From Dactylis glomerata (taxonomy: Eukaryota > Streptophyta > Magnoliopsida > Poales > Poaceae): a DNA stretch of 64,000 bases. Shown piece after piece: positions 1 through 10,605 of the stretch; the stretch's first letter is position 1; each line of letters opens with the position of its first letter. The stretch is from contig QXEO01001821.1 of assembly GCA_007115705.1 (NCBI GenBank), forward strand, positions 620,001-684,000, in the 5' to 3' direction. A program made the translations under genes and the position numbers. The notes under the pieces are model-generated. The model had not been told where the DNA came from, did not search any database, and saw nothing but the letters and a program-made list of their open reading frames with translations.

Positions 1-237
1 CTTATGTTAATTCAAATCGAGTGGTTCACTAGATGGTAGTTGTGTCAATTGACTAGATGGAAGCTTGGTTGCACAGATACTTGCATAACCGACCTGTTTG
101 GTTTAGCTTGAGGTTGCTTCCTAGCTAGGTTGGCTTGTGTAGAATTAACATGCATCGTGACATTTACTTATTGAGTTCATAAATAAATATGTACATGAGT
201 AAACCTATTGTTCATCACAATCATTTGAGTAGGGGAT
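1..237. other. Left flank, no gene seen
   Basis: This stretch precedes the first Gypsy element and shows no ORF or repeat that I can support. Its last five bases (233-237, GGGAT) are the left target-site duplication of that element. The same host sequence should resume at 8697. Confidence 0.6.
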
Positions 238-1880
238 TGATACGTCTCCAACGTATCTATAATTTTTGATGCTCCATGCTTGTTTTTACACCATTTGCCC
301 AATGTTTCGTTACACTTCGTGGCACTTTTATGCATTTTCCGGAACTAACCTATTAACAAGTTGCCACAGTGCCAGTTCCCTGTTTTCTGCTATTTTTGTG
401 TTTCAGAAGTGATACACAGAAAATATTCTCGGAATTGGACAAAACAAGTTCCTGAAGTCTTATTTTTCCCGAAAGCTTCCAGAGATCCGAAGAGAAGTAG
501 GATGGAGGCCACAGGGCCCCCACACACCAGGCTGGCGCGGCCCAGGCCCTGGCCGCGCCGCCATGGTGTGAGGCCGCCTGGCTCCACCTCTGACATCGCC
601 CCTTCGCCTATAAAGACCCCTTGACGGAAAAAACCTAAGTACCCGATCAATTTTCTAGAACACATCGCGATCCACCGCCGCCGTCGACCCGAAGATCGGG
701 AGGGTCCAGAAGCTCTTCCCGGCACCCTGCCGGAGAGGGGAATCGCCACCGGAGGTCTTCTTCATTGCCATGCTTGCCTCCGGAGCGATGAGTGAGTAGT
801 CTACCTTGGACTATGGGTCCATAGCAGTAGCTAGATGGTTGTCTTCTCCACCATGTGCTTCATGTTTAGATCTCATGAGCTGCCCTACATGATTGAGATC
901 ACCGTTATGTAATTCTACATGTTTGGTTTGTTGGGATCCGATGAATATTGGTGTTATGATTAAGTTGTTGTACTGAATTATATCTTTTGTTATCTCTATG
1001 TTGTTTATGATCTTGCATGCTCTCCGTTGTTAGTAGCTATCTTGGCCGAGTAGTTGCTAGTGACTCCAAGAGGGGGTATTTATGCTCGATAGTGGGTTCA
1101 TGCCTCTATTTAACCTGGGGGGTGACAGAAACCTCTAAGATTGTAGATGTGCTGTTGCTACTAGGGAGAAAACAACATTCATATGCTCAAGGGCATATGC
1201 TTTGTTTATATTACACACTTTGCTTAATGCAATTATCTGTTGTTCGCAACTTAATACTTGTGGAGTTCTCGGATTGATTCGCCACAAGTGGATTATTAGT
1301 CATAGATGCAGTTGGATGGCGGTCTATGTATTTTGTTGTAATGCCCAGAGTAAATCTCATAGTGATATTCTTGACATATCACGTTTATCTTTATTCTATC
1401 AATTGCCCAATTGTAATTTGTTTACCCAGCATGTGTTATTTATCTTATGGAGAGACACCACTAGTGAACTGTGGATCCCGGTCCTATTTCCATCATATTG
1501 CTATCACCTGTTTACTTTACTCGCACTATTTACTTTACTCGCACTGTTTACTTTACTCGCATACTATCATCACTTTTCACTCGATACGCTCATAACCTTT
1601 GTTTCAAGCAAACCGGTGAGATTGACAACCTCATCGCAAGTTGGGAACAAAGTACTTCGTTGTGTTGTGTGCAGGTTCCGCGTTGCAGCTAGCAAGCAAA
1701 GCTTGGACGAGGCGCCATATATAAATTGTCCGAAGCTGTCGCAAACTAGCAAGCATCACCTTCAGTCGTATTGTCTGCTTTTCTCCTGATCGACATAAAC
1801 CTTGGTTTCTTACTGAGGGAAAAACTTGCTGCTATATTCATCAAACCTTAATCTTGGGGTTCCCAACAATCTAGCAATCA
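238..1880 (+). repeat. 5' LTR of Gypsy-1
   Basis: The LTR begins TGATACGTCTCC and ends CTAGCAATCA, just before the primer-binding region. It is 32 bp longer than its partner. The excess comes from 14 bp near 1190 (a duplicated CATATGCT motif) and one extra 18-bp unit in a tandem run of TTTACTTTACTCGCAC units at about 1508-1563. A TATA box lies at 609-615. The central 500-800 part is GC-rich, unlike the AT-rich rest. Confidence 0.9.
609..615 (+). promoter_or_regulatory. TATA box of Gypsy-1 5' LTR
   Basis: TATAAAG follows a GC-rich block and is repeated at the equivalent place in the 3' LTR (7451). In Gypsy-2 the same position reads TATATATA (42090). This is the likely core promoter separating U3 from R. 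The transcription start was not determined. Confidence 0.6.
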
Positions 1881-1890
1881 AGCCTTTTTC

Positions 1891-1908
1891 TGGCGCCGTT
1901 GCCGGGGA
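1891..1908 (+). other. Primer-binding site, tRNA-Asp type
   Basis: The sequence TGGCGCCGTTGCCGGGGA lies ten bases after the LTR end. It is the reverse complement of the 3' end of plant tRNA-Asp including CCA, as I know that tRNA. It marks where minus-strand cDNA synthesis would start. Confidence 0.8.
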
Positions 1909-2077
1909 AGAGTGGAAGACTTCTGCGAGGGGAGTTTTTTCGCACACACATCCTTTACTTTGTTTTATTATTTTGCTTTACTTTATTTATTTTACCTGCA
2001 TCGTTTTATATCAAAAACCCAAAAAAAATTAGAATCCTTGGTAGTTGTTTTTACTTGTTTACTTTCATTTTGCTGAA

Positions 2078-4141
2078 ATGGCTAATCCTGAAAACACCAA
2101 GTTGTGTGATTTTACTAGCACGAACAATAGTGATTTTATCTGCACTCCTATTGCACCACCTGCTCCTGCTGCAAACTTTTATGAGATTAAGCCTGCTTTA
2201 TTGAACCTTGTTATGAAAGAGCAATTTTCTGGTGCTAGTACTGAAGATGCTGCAGCTCATCTCAACAATTTTGTTGAGCTATGTGAGATGCAGAAATATA
2301 AGGATGTAGAAAGTGATATTATTAAGCTCAAGTTGTTTCCTTTTTCTTTGAGAGGAAAAGCTAAAGATTGGTTGCTGTCTTTGACCAAGAATAGTATTGA
2401 TTCATGGGCTAAGTGTAAGGATGCTTTTATTGGTAGATACTATCCTCCTGCTAAGATTATATCTCTGCGTAGCAATATTATGAAATTTACTCAGTTTGAT
2501 AATGAACATGTTGCTCAAGCTTGGGAAAGAATGAAATCTATGATAAAGAATTGCCCCACTCATGGACTGACTACTTGGATGATTGTCCAAACTTTTTATG
2601 CAGGACTGAATTTTTCTTCGAGGAACCTACTTGATTCAGTTGCTAGAGGCACTTTTATGTCCCTCACCTTTGGCGCCGCAACAAAGCTACTTGACAACAT
2701 GATGGTAAATTATTCCGAATGGCACACCGAGAGAGCTCCACAAGGTAAGAAGGTAAATTCTGTTGAGGAAACCTCTTCCTTGAATGATAAGATTGATACC
2801 ATTATGGCTATGCTTGCTAATGATAGGAGTCATGTTGATCCTAATAATGTTCCTTTAGCCTCTCTGGTTGCTCAAGAAGAGCATGTTGATGTGAATTTCA
2901 TTAGAAATAATAATTTTAACAACAATGCTTATAGGAACAATTTTGCTAGTAACAATTATAGGCCGTATCCTCCTACCAATGGTAATGGTTATGGTAATTC
3001 TTATGGTAATTCCTACAACAACACTAGGGCCGCGCCCTCCCAGCTTGAGGTAATGCTCAAGGACTTCATCGGTAAGCAAACTGCTTTTAACAAGTCTGTT
3101 GAGGAAAAGTTAGGCAAAATTGATATTCTTGCTTCTAAAGTTGATAGCCTTGCTCATGATGTTGAACTTCTGAAATTAAAAGTGTTGCCTAATGATGTGA
3201 AAGAGAACAATGTTTTTGCTACTGCTAATGCTATTCAAGTTGGAATTAATGAAAATATTAGATTGTTAGCGGAATTGCATGCCAGGTGGGAAAGAGAAGA
3301 TGAGATGGCTAGAGATATGAAGGTATGTAACATTACTACCTCTAATGATGTTGCTCCTAATGCTAGCAATCCTCTTACTTTGATTGGGGTAGAGAAAACT
3401 CCCACTCCTTGTGTTAAAAAGCCTAAAACTGCCAAAACTTTTTCTCAAAAGAGTGCTGAAATTTTTCGGAGTGTAGGAGATGATAGCTCTACTTCTTTTA
3501 ATGATTTTGATGTTGATGGCTGCAATATATCTGAAGTTATTTTGTTCTTGCAAAAGCTTGCTTTGACTCCCAATGCTAGTTCTTTAAATGTTGCTTTTAC
3601 TAAGCATATTACCAATGCTCTCATAAAAATTAGGGATGAAAAGTTGAAGCAAAAAGCTTCTGTTCCCAAGAAGCTAGAAGATGGTTGGGAACCCATCATT
3701 GATATGCAAGTTAATGGTTTTGATTGCCATGCTTTATGTGATCTAGGTGCTAGTATTTCTATCATGCCTAGAAAAATTAATGACATGCTTGATTTACCAC
3801 CGCTTGAAAAGTGTTATTATGATGTTCCTATTGCTGATGTTGCTAAGAAGAAACCTTTGGGGAGGATTAATGATGTTCTTATTGTGGTTAACAATAACCT
3901 TGTTCCCGTTGATTTTCTTGTTATGGACGTTGAATGCCATGCTTCATGTCCTATTATTTTGGGAAGACCCTTTCTTCGAACTGTAGGTGCCATCATTGAT
4001 ATGAGAGAAGGCACCATCAAATATCAATTCCCACTCAAGAAAGGTATGGAACACTTCCCTAGGAAAAGGAAGAAATTACTTTTTGACTCTATTCTTAGAG
4101 CAAATTATGAGCTTGATGCTTCATCACTTGATGTTACTTGA
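2078..4141 (+). CDS. gag-pro: Gag-aspartic protease polyprotein of Gypsy-1
   Basis: This 687-residue protein starts at the ATG at 2078 (MANPEN...). An upstream in-frame ATG at 2045 would add only eleven hydrophobic residues in what looks like leader sequence. Residues about 40-230 match the plant retrotransposon gag family (capsid-like, with conserved KAKDWL, W..CK.AF and YYPP blocks). An Asn/Tyr/Gly-rich linker follows (about 275-325), then a heptad-like region. The protease is at the C terminus, with active-site D555 in a DLGAS context, as is usual in Athila-like proteins, and the ILGRPFL flap-distal motif near residue 625-633. I see no CCHC zinc knuckle. The ORF stops right after the protease and no polymerase follows. 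The frame has no internal stop, so the protein could be made and could assemble particles. Confidence 0.9.
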   Translation: MANPENTKLCDFTSTNNSDFICTPIAPPAPAANFYEIKPALLNLVMKEQFSGASTEDAAAHLNNFVELCEMQKYKDVESDIIKLKLFPFSLRGKAKDWLLSLTKNSIDSWAKCKDAFIGRYYPPAKIISLRSNIMKFTQFDNEHVAQAWERMKSMIKNCPTHGLTTWMIVQTFYAGLNFSSRNLLDSVARGTFMSLTFGAATKLLDNMMVNYSEWHTERAPQGKKVNSVEETSSLNDKIDTIMAMLANDRSHVDPNNVPLASLVAQEEHVDVNFIRNNNFNNNAYRNNFASNNYRPYPPTNGNGYGNSYGNSYNNTRAAPSQLEVMLKDFIGKQTAFNKSVEEKLGKIDILASKVDSLAHDVELLKLKVLPNDVKENNVFATANAIQVGINENIRLLAELHARWEREDEMARDMKVCNITTSNDVAPNASNPLTLIGVEKTPTPCVKKPKTAKTFSQKSAEIFRSVGDDSSTSFNDFDVDGCNISEVILFLQKLALTPNASSLNVAFTKHITNALIKIRDEKLKQKASVPKKLEDGWEPIIDMQVNGFDCHALCDLGASISIMPRKINDMLDLPPLEKCYYDVPIADVAKKKPLGRINDVLIVVNNNLVPVDFLVMDVECHASCPIILGRPFLRTVGAIIDMREGTIKYQFPLKKGMEHFPRKRKKLLFDSILRANYELDASSLDVT

Positions 4142-7080
4142 TTCGCAATTTTCTGCGCCTAGCTCAAAGGCGTTAAAGAAAAGCACTCTTGGGAGATAAC
4201 CCAATGTTTTATTTTCAGTACTTTTTCTTTTATTTGAGTCTTGGAAGTCATTACTACTGTAACGACCGCTCCTTATCCTTTTTATTTTGTTTTTGTGCCA
4301 AGAGAAGCCTCTAATTCGAGTGAGGTAAAGATTTGGGGATGTTGCTGTCCTGAAACTGTTTTCGGTGCTGCACCATAAAAATTTGTATAAATTCTCTGTA
4401 TATCTTTTGGACCTGCGATTTCTTGTGCATTTTCCCCAGGTTATATCCAAACTTTCGTTAGTTGAACACTTTTTGATTTGAGCAACAGAAAACCCCTAAA
4501 AAATTCGACCTTTGTCAGCTGTTCTGTTTTGACAGATTTCTGCCAATATTTGTGTTTGCCGCTTTATCACTTTCTTTTGAGTTCTTTTGATCACGGAACT
4601 TTTGGGGAAGTTGCTACAGTAGTATTTTCTATATATGTGGTGGTTTTGGGTTGAAACCTGAAGCAAAAAAAAAGAGGTTGATTATATGTTATGCTTGCAC
4701 TAATGTTGCTAATAGATTTGTGTTTAGTTTTGTATGAAGGAAGTTTTCAAGTGTAGGGATTGGAGAATGATGAGATGAGTTGAAGAATGGACAAAAGCTC
4801 AAGTTTGGGGATGCCCATGCATCACCCCAAGAAATATCCAAGAAGTACAAGCGTCAAAGCTTGGGGATGCCCCCAAGGCACCCCTTCTTCATCGGCAAAA
4901 ATCAGGTCACCTTTCAAGACATTATATTTTTATTGCTTCATGCACTATGTGCTTTTCTTGGAGCGTCGGTTGTTTTAGTTTTCTTAGTTAGTTTTGTTTT
5001 GTTTGCTGCAATAAATGGTTGGAGCCCAACAAATTTCTTTTGGAGAAGTTGCCTTGCTTTTTCATTTGCCAAGAACACTCCGTTTTTCATTCTTACAATT
5101 TCACCGGGTGTTCTTCTTTTTCTGCTACTGCTTTTGGTTTTCGTTTTCGCCTTGATTTGCGTTCAGACCTTGTCATATCTTTTCATCAAGGTGTATTTTT
5201 TCCTCTGATCTTTATTGGTTTGCATCAAAAGAGGTGTCTTTAAAAATTTCAAATGGTGTTGGAAAAGAGAAAAAGCTTTATGCAAAAAAGTGGTACCAGA
5301 AGGAGCTTGTGTAGACTGCGGCTTAGGCTTTTTCATGTCATGCTTGATGTCTTTTTGATGGTATGCTTAGTGGTTTTGCTGTAGCATGACTTGTCTCAAA
5401 CAATTGAGATTGCTTAATGAGCCATTGAAAAAATCATGCGTTGTTTTTAATTGTATGGAAGCATTATTTTGGTTTTCTCCTTGATGCTTTATTTGGGTTG
5501 ACTTGGCGCATGCTCACACATGTTAGACTCTTACAAAGTCACCAATAGCCTCTATGATCATTTAGTTTTTGACTTTTGATGCCATCTTATGCTTCTTTTA
5601 ATGTCGCTTTGTCGCTTTGCATGATTATGGCCATTATTGCTCTCTTAGTTGGTCGCTCCCAGTCTTTTGCTAGCCCTCGTCTTGTACTGAGTATGAGCTC
5701 TACTCGTGCATCCATCTCCTAAAAGCCAAAGTTTTCCAAAGTGTCCACTATACATACCTACTAGCAATTTGCTATTCCAAGTAAATTTGACTTGCTTTTA
5801 TTTTCTCTTCAAATTAAACTCTTACCAGTGTTATGCGAAATTCGGTCAGTAAAGCTCTCACGAACCGGAAGGCACACATTACTTTTTCTTGTTCTTAAAA
5901 ATTTGACATTGTGGTCTCTTATGTTGAGTTGTTATGCTTGCAAGTTGTAAGTTGGAGACTAGCCCAGCCATGCAGTCATGGGCAAGCTTTCAACATTGCA
6001 CTTCTTATTTGAGTTGATATCGTGATCTTTTGTTTATGGATGCCCGCGGTGTGAAATGAATTGGGAATCTTGTGGGGATCATGCAGTTTGTATATGTGTT
6101 AGGGAAACGCCGGGCCGCTAATCTAAGCCATGCATAATTCATGGTGGAAATTTGCAGCATACCCATGGTGAACATTCGACGACGCATCTCACAATAAAAA
6201 GCTAAACAAATGGCAAATAAAAGAGATGTCGAGGTGTTCATTATCTGCTTGTCCTGTCATTTTGATGTGGGCTTGTTCCATGTCATCGGGCACGGAGGTA
6301 CCCCATTGGCGGTTCTCAATGATATGCATATATTTACAATGACAAGAGCCTTGCTTGGGACTCTAAGTAAAGTAGCATGAGGTTTGGGTACTCTTATTCA
6401 CGGGACACGAGGTTTTCAACTTATGATTTGTCAAGCATATGCATCATAATTGTTCTCGCATTAACTTTAACCATTCTAGATGCTTATGATGCGGGCAATG
6501 AGAGCTCAAAGCTGGTAAGTACCATAATTTTTGAAGGTTATAAAACTTGCAATCACTGCTTCCCTCTGCAAAGGGCCTTTCTTCTACTTTTATGTTGAGT
6601 CACCACCTTCTATCTTTATGCACCATTAAGAGAGCATAGTTGTCATTCTTAGTGTAATATGCATTGTCCCAAAGTTCATTGATCGATTCATATTGTTGGT
6701 TTCACTTGTCCTCAAATTATTTGTATCTAGTCGCCCTCTTAAACTTTGAGGTGTCCTATGCATTTATGTTTTGCTCTCTATGAAGGACAAGCTGAAAACC
6801 ATTTGTATGTTTTTCCTTATGATTTGAACACATGTTTGACTTTCATTGTTTCATTTTCATGATCTTTTGTTTGTGTTCATTTTCATGTTTACAACATGGT
6901 TGCTAAGTTCTTATTGTCAAGATTATATCTTTCATGCCCATGTTTTAAGTTCTTATGATCCCAGCTCACAAATGCTTACATACATGATCAAGATTGTGTA
7001 GGTGCATGTCACCTCAAAAATTATTCTTTTGTTATCACTTACCTACTCGAGGACGAGCAGGAGTTAAGCTTGGGGATGCT
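4142..7080 (+). other. Non-coding internal region of Gypsy-1
   Basis: No ORF longer than about 140 codons and no pol motif is present. It contains repeated CTTGGGGATGCC-type blocks near 4803 and 4859, and the same motif ends the region at 7069-7080. That last copy, with the purine-rich stretch just before it (about 7048-7078), is the likely plus-strand primer. Most of the stretch from about 5010 onward is shared at high identity with 44383-46453 of Gypsy-2, so it is a conserved 3' untranslated backbone rather than random filler. Confidence 0.7.
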
Positions 7081-8691
7081 TGATACGTCTCCAACGTATC
7101 TATAATTTTTGATGCTCCATGCTTGTTTTTACACCATTGCCCAATGTTTCGTTACACTTCGTGGCACTTTTATGCATTTTCTGGAACTAACCTACTAACA
7201 AGTTGCCACAGTGCTAGTTCCCTGTTTTCTGCTGTTTTTGTGTTTCAGAAGTGATACACAGGAAATATTCTCGGAATTGGACGAAACAAGTTCCTGAAGT
7301 CTTATTTTTCCCGGAAGCTTCCAGAGATCCGAAGAGAAGTAGGAGGGGGGCCACAGGGGCCCCACACACCAGGCTGGCGCGGCCCAGGCCCTGGCCACGC
7401 CGCCATGGTGTGAGGCCGCCTGGCTCCACCTCTGATATCGCCCCTTCGCCTATAAAGACCCCCCGACGGAAAAAACCTAAGTACCCGATCAATTTTCCAG
7501 AACACATCGCGATCCGCCGCCGCCATCGACCCAAAGATCGGGAGGGTCCAGAAGCTCTTCCCAGCACCCTGCCGGAGAGGGGAATCGCCACCGGAGGTCT
7601 TCTTCATCGCCATGCTTGCCTCCGGAGCGATGACTGAGTAGTCTACCTTGGACTATGGGTCCATAGCAGTAGCTAGATGGTTGTCTTCTCCACCATGTGC
7701 TTCATGTTTAGATCTCATGAGCTGCCCTACATGATTGAGATCACCGTTATGTAATTCTACATGTTTGGTTTGTTGGGATCCGATGAATATTGGTGTTATG
7801 ATTAAGTTGTTGTACTGAATTATATATTTTGTTATCTCTATGTTGTTTATGATCTTGCATGCTCTCCGTTGTTAGTAGCTATCTTGGCCGAGTAGTTGCT
7901 ATTGACTCCAAGAGGGGATATTTATGCTCGATAGTGGGTTCATGCCTCTATTTAACCTGGGGGAGTGACTGAAATCTCTAAGGTTGTAGATGTGCTGTTG
8001 CTACTAGAGAGAAAACAACATTCATATGCTTTGTTTACATTACACACTTTGCTTAATGCAATTATATGTTGTTCGCAACTTAATACTTGTGGAGTTCTCG
8101 GATTGATTCGCCACAAGTGGATTATTAGTCATAGATGCAGTTGGATGGCGGTCTATGTATTTTGTTGTAATGCCCAGAGTAAATCTCATAGTGATCTTCT
8201 TGACATATCACGTTTATCTTTATTTTATCAATTGCCCAACTGTAATTTGTTTACCCAGCATATGTTATTTATCTTATGGAGAGACACCACTAGTGAACTG
8301 TGGACCCCGGTCCTATTTCCATCATATTGCTATCACCTGTTTACTTTACTCGCACTGTTTACTTTACTCGCATACTATCATCACTTTCCACTCGATACGC
8401 TCATAATCTTTGTTTCAAGCAAACCGGTGAGATTGACAACCTCATCGCAAGTTGGGAACAAAGTACTTGGTTGTGTTGTGTGCAGGTTCCGCGTTGCAGC
8501 TAGCAAGCAAAGCTTGGACGAGGCGCCATATATAAATTGTCCGAAGCTGTCGCAAACTAGCAAGCATCACCTTCAGTCGTATTGTCTGCTTTTCTCCTGA
8601 TCGACATAAACCTTGGTTTCTTACTGAGGGAAAAACTTGCTGCTATATTCATCAAATCTTAATCTTGGGGTTCCCAACAATCTAGCAATCA
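7081..8691 (+). repeat. 3' LTR of Gypsy-1
   Basis: The LTR begins TGATACGTCTCC directly after the CTTGGGGATGC block and ends AGCAATCA before the duplicated AGGAT. It is 1611 bp long. About 39 substitutions and two length differences separate it from the 5' copy. A TATA box (TATAAAG) lies at 7451. Confidence 0.9.
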
Positions 8692-8696
8692 AGGAT

Positions 8697-9355
8697 ACGA
8701 TCTGATGCTATGTTCTTAGCTCGGTTCAGTGGTAATGGATGTTGTGTTGCTCGTGTTTGAACATTGTTGTTCACTTGTTTTTGTTAACAAATGCTGCAAT
8801 ATGCGAAATATCAAGAAGTTTTCGTATATGGTTACATCTTGTACTTGAAAGGATTGCACATAATAGTTCAGGCAGAGTGTTTGAGCCAGAGGTGATGTAA
8901 GATGTACTAGCAAAGTGCCCGTGCGTTGCAACGGTTTTAGAAAAAAAATCTTTATGACCTTGGAAAATAACATGTTGGCCTTAACTAACTTTTTGAGAGC
9001 GCTTTCACTTCATATTTAGTTATCTTGTTCTAACACAAATTATGTACATGAAGAAAATAACTTGCAGCCTACTTTCAAAATAAAAAATACAATTTTAAAG
9101 TTTCAAAAAGTTCTATAAATAAATCAAGATGTCTACATTGTTGGGTTCTATCAACGTGCAAAGTTTTAAATCCAAATATCGTTTTTGAAAATGCAACTTG
9201 AAAATGCCGGTTTTGATTTTTTTTTTAAATCGAGCTACATGTACCTCGAGCTACATTTATAGTTTCCGGGGCTACAACTACTACATTTTTCTTTTTTTTA
9301 AACTCAGAGATATAAGTGGTGCCCATACGCATTAAATCTACACGCCCTATACTGA
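8697..9355. other. AT-rich stretch with a Helitron 3' end at 8907 (minus strand)
   Basis: Host sequence resumes after Gypsy-1. Read on the minus strand, it shows a hairpin of the CCGT...ACGG type followed by CTAG at 8910-8907 and then T, which is the 3' end structure of grass Helitrons. Its 5' partner was not identified. No gene is visible. Confidence 0.5.
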
Positions 9356-9395
9356 CTAGTTGAATGCCCGTGCGTTGCCACGACACCTCTGTTTT

Positions 9396-9907
9396 CTCAA
9401 TATGTTAATACAATTATGTAAATATTAATCAGTATGAAAAATAAATCCAAAAGATATTCTATGTACCCATAACATTCCACCTCGTTTAAAGTATATTTGA
9501 ACAACCAATATAGTTGATATAATTTGAATATGAAAAATTTAGAAGCTTCTAATGGCAAACCAATATTCCCTAACGTACAATGCATCTCTCCACAATACAG
9601 AAGTTTTTAAAGTGATATTTGTTCTTACAAGTTTTCTCTCAATATGTTAATACAATGAATGCTAAAAATAACGAGTAAAAAAGACATCCAAAAGATATGC
9701 TAAGTACCCATAACATTCCACCTCGTTTGAATTATATTTCAACAACAGATATAGTTTTTTTTATGTGACAACCGATATTGTTGCTATCATTGGAATCTGA
9801 CAAATTTAGAAGATTTTGACGGTAAACTAAAATTTCCTGACGTACAATGAATGTCTACACCAATACAGAAGTTTTTAAAGTGATATTTATTCTTACAAAT
9901 TTTCTTC
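9396..9907. repeat. Imperfect tandem duplication, about 245 bp unit
   Basis: Two consecutive units begin TCTCAATATGTTAATACAAT (9396 and about 9639). They share the blocks ACCCATAACATTCCACCTCG and ACAGAAGTTTTTAAAGTGAT. They have diverged by many substitutions and small indels, so the duplication is old. It lies just inside the 3' end of the probable Helitron. Confidence 0.75.
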
Positions 9908-10565
9908 AATATTTTTTTGTCTTTTGAAGTCAAAATGGATGAATTTGGGCCTGTTGATGCTCATATTTTATTCAAATCAAATTTATGTGTGTTATATTAA
10001 TATATATGTAAATAAGGCAAGTATATCGTAGTGTTGGGGCTGACATCAGTTGACTAATACTTAATAAACCTGCAATGTAAAAGAATGTATGCCAATTATT
10101 ACAAAATCCAGTTAACATCAAATAAGTATGGGAACAACTACGATCAATGGACAAATTTAGGAGAAAAGTCAACAACGTTGATATTGAAGAACCACCACTG
10201 ATAAAAATATAAAAATTGTCCGGACTATCAAAACTGGCCTGAAACAATGCACCAATTAGTTCCAATGGCGCTGAAATTTAACCAATCATACATGCCAATG
10301 CAACCGTGGTATCCTGCATGCACTACCTATATTTGTAGGGATCGATAATAGTTCTAGAGAGGGAAAGGACATAGCACAGCTAATTCTTAACTGATGTGGA
10401 ACTAAAGAGTACAGTGCACCATCATTTGGTAATCAATCAAAAATCCTAAAGTCCTCCGCTCTGAAACTAAATAAAGAAATAAGTAGTTGATCAAAATTTC
10501 TGGCATAGAGACATTTCTGCACAACGATTAACAAAAATAGAATAGTCTAATGGAATACCTTAAAG

Positions 10566-10605
10566 ATATAGTTGAATGCCCCTGCTATGCAACAGGTACT
10601 TTATT
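10566..10605 (-). repeat. Degenerate Helitron-like 3' end
   Basis: The plus strand reads AGTTGAATGCCCCTGCTATG, a decayed version of the AGTTGAATGCCCGTGCGTTG found at 9358. The terminal CTAG has become CTAT. It is probably a relic of an older Helitron end or an internal copy. Confidence 0.4.

Larger units (their letters stand above)
238..8691 (+). mobile_element. Non-autonomous Gypsy LTR retrotransposon (Gypsy-1), gag-protease only
   Basis: Two direct LTRs (238-1880 and 7081-8691) flank an internal region with a tRNA-Asp primer site and one long gag-protease ORF. The flanking bases are GGGAT (233-237) and AGGAT (8692-8696), a 5-bp target duplication with one mismatch. No reverse transcriptase, RNase H or integrase motif occurs in the 2.9 kb between the ORF stop and the 3' LTR, so the element could move only with enzymes supplied by a relative. 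The gag type and primer site fit the Athila-like Gypsy lineage of the wheat tribe; the family name (perhaps near Fatima) is a guess. I counted about 39 substitutions between the LTRs (roughly 2.4%), which suggests an insertion about 0.9 million years ago. Confidence 0.9.

Noticed and set aside
390..749. 119-codon minus-strand ORF and its relatives at 7214, 41940 and 46674
   Set aside because: They lie in the GC-rich core of Gypsy LTRs, opposite the promoter/leader, and repeat only because the LTR repeats. No domain is visible.
1202..1789. 195-codon ORF in the Gypsy-1 LTR (and 7965-8600)
   Set aside because: It spans a tandem 18-bp run in the LTR, differs in length between the two copies and is lost in Gypsy-2. 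A chance open frame.
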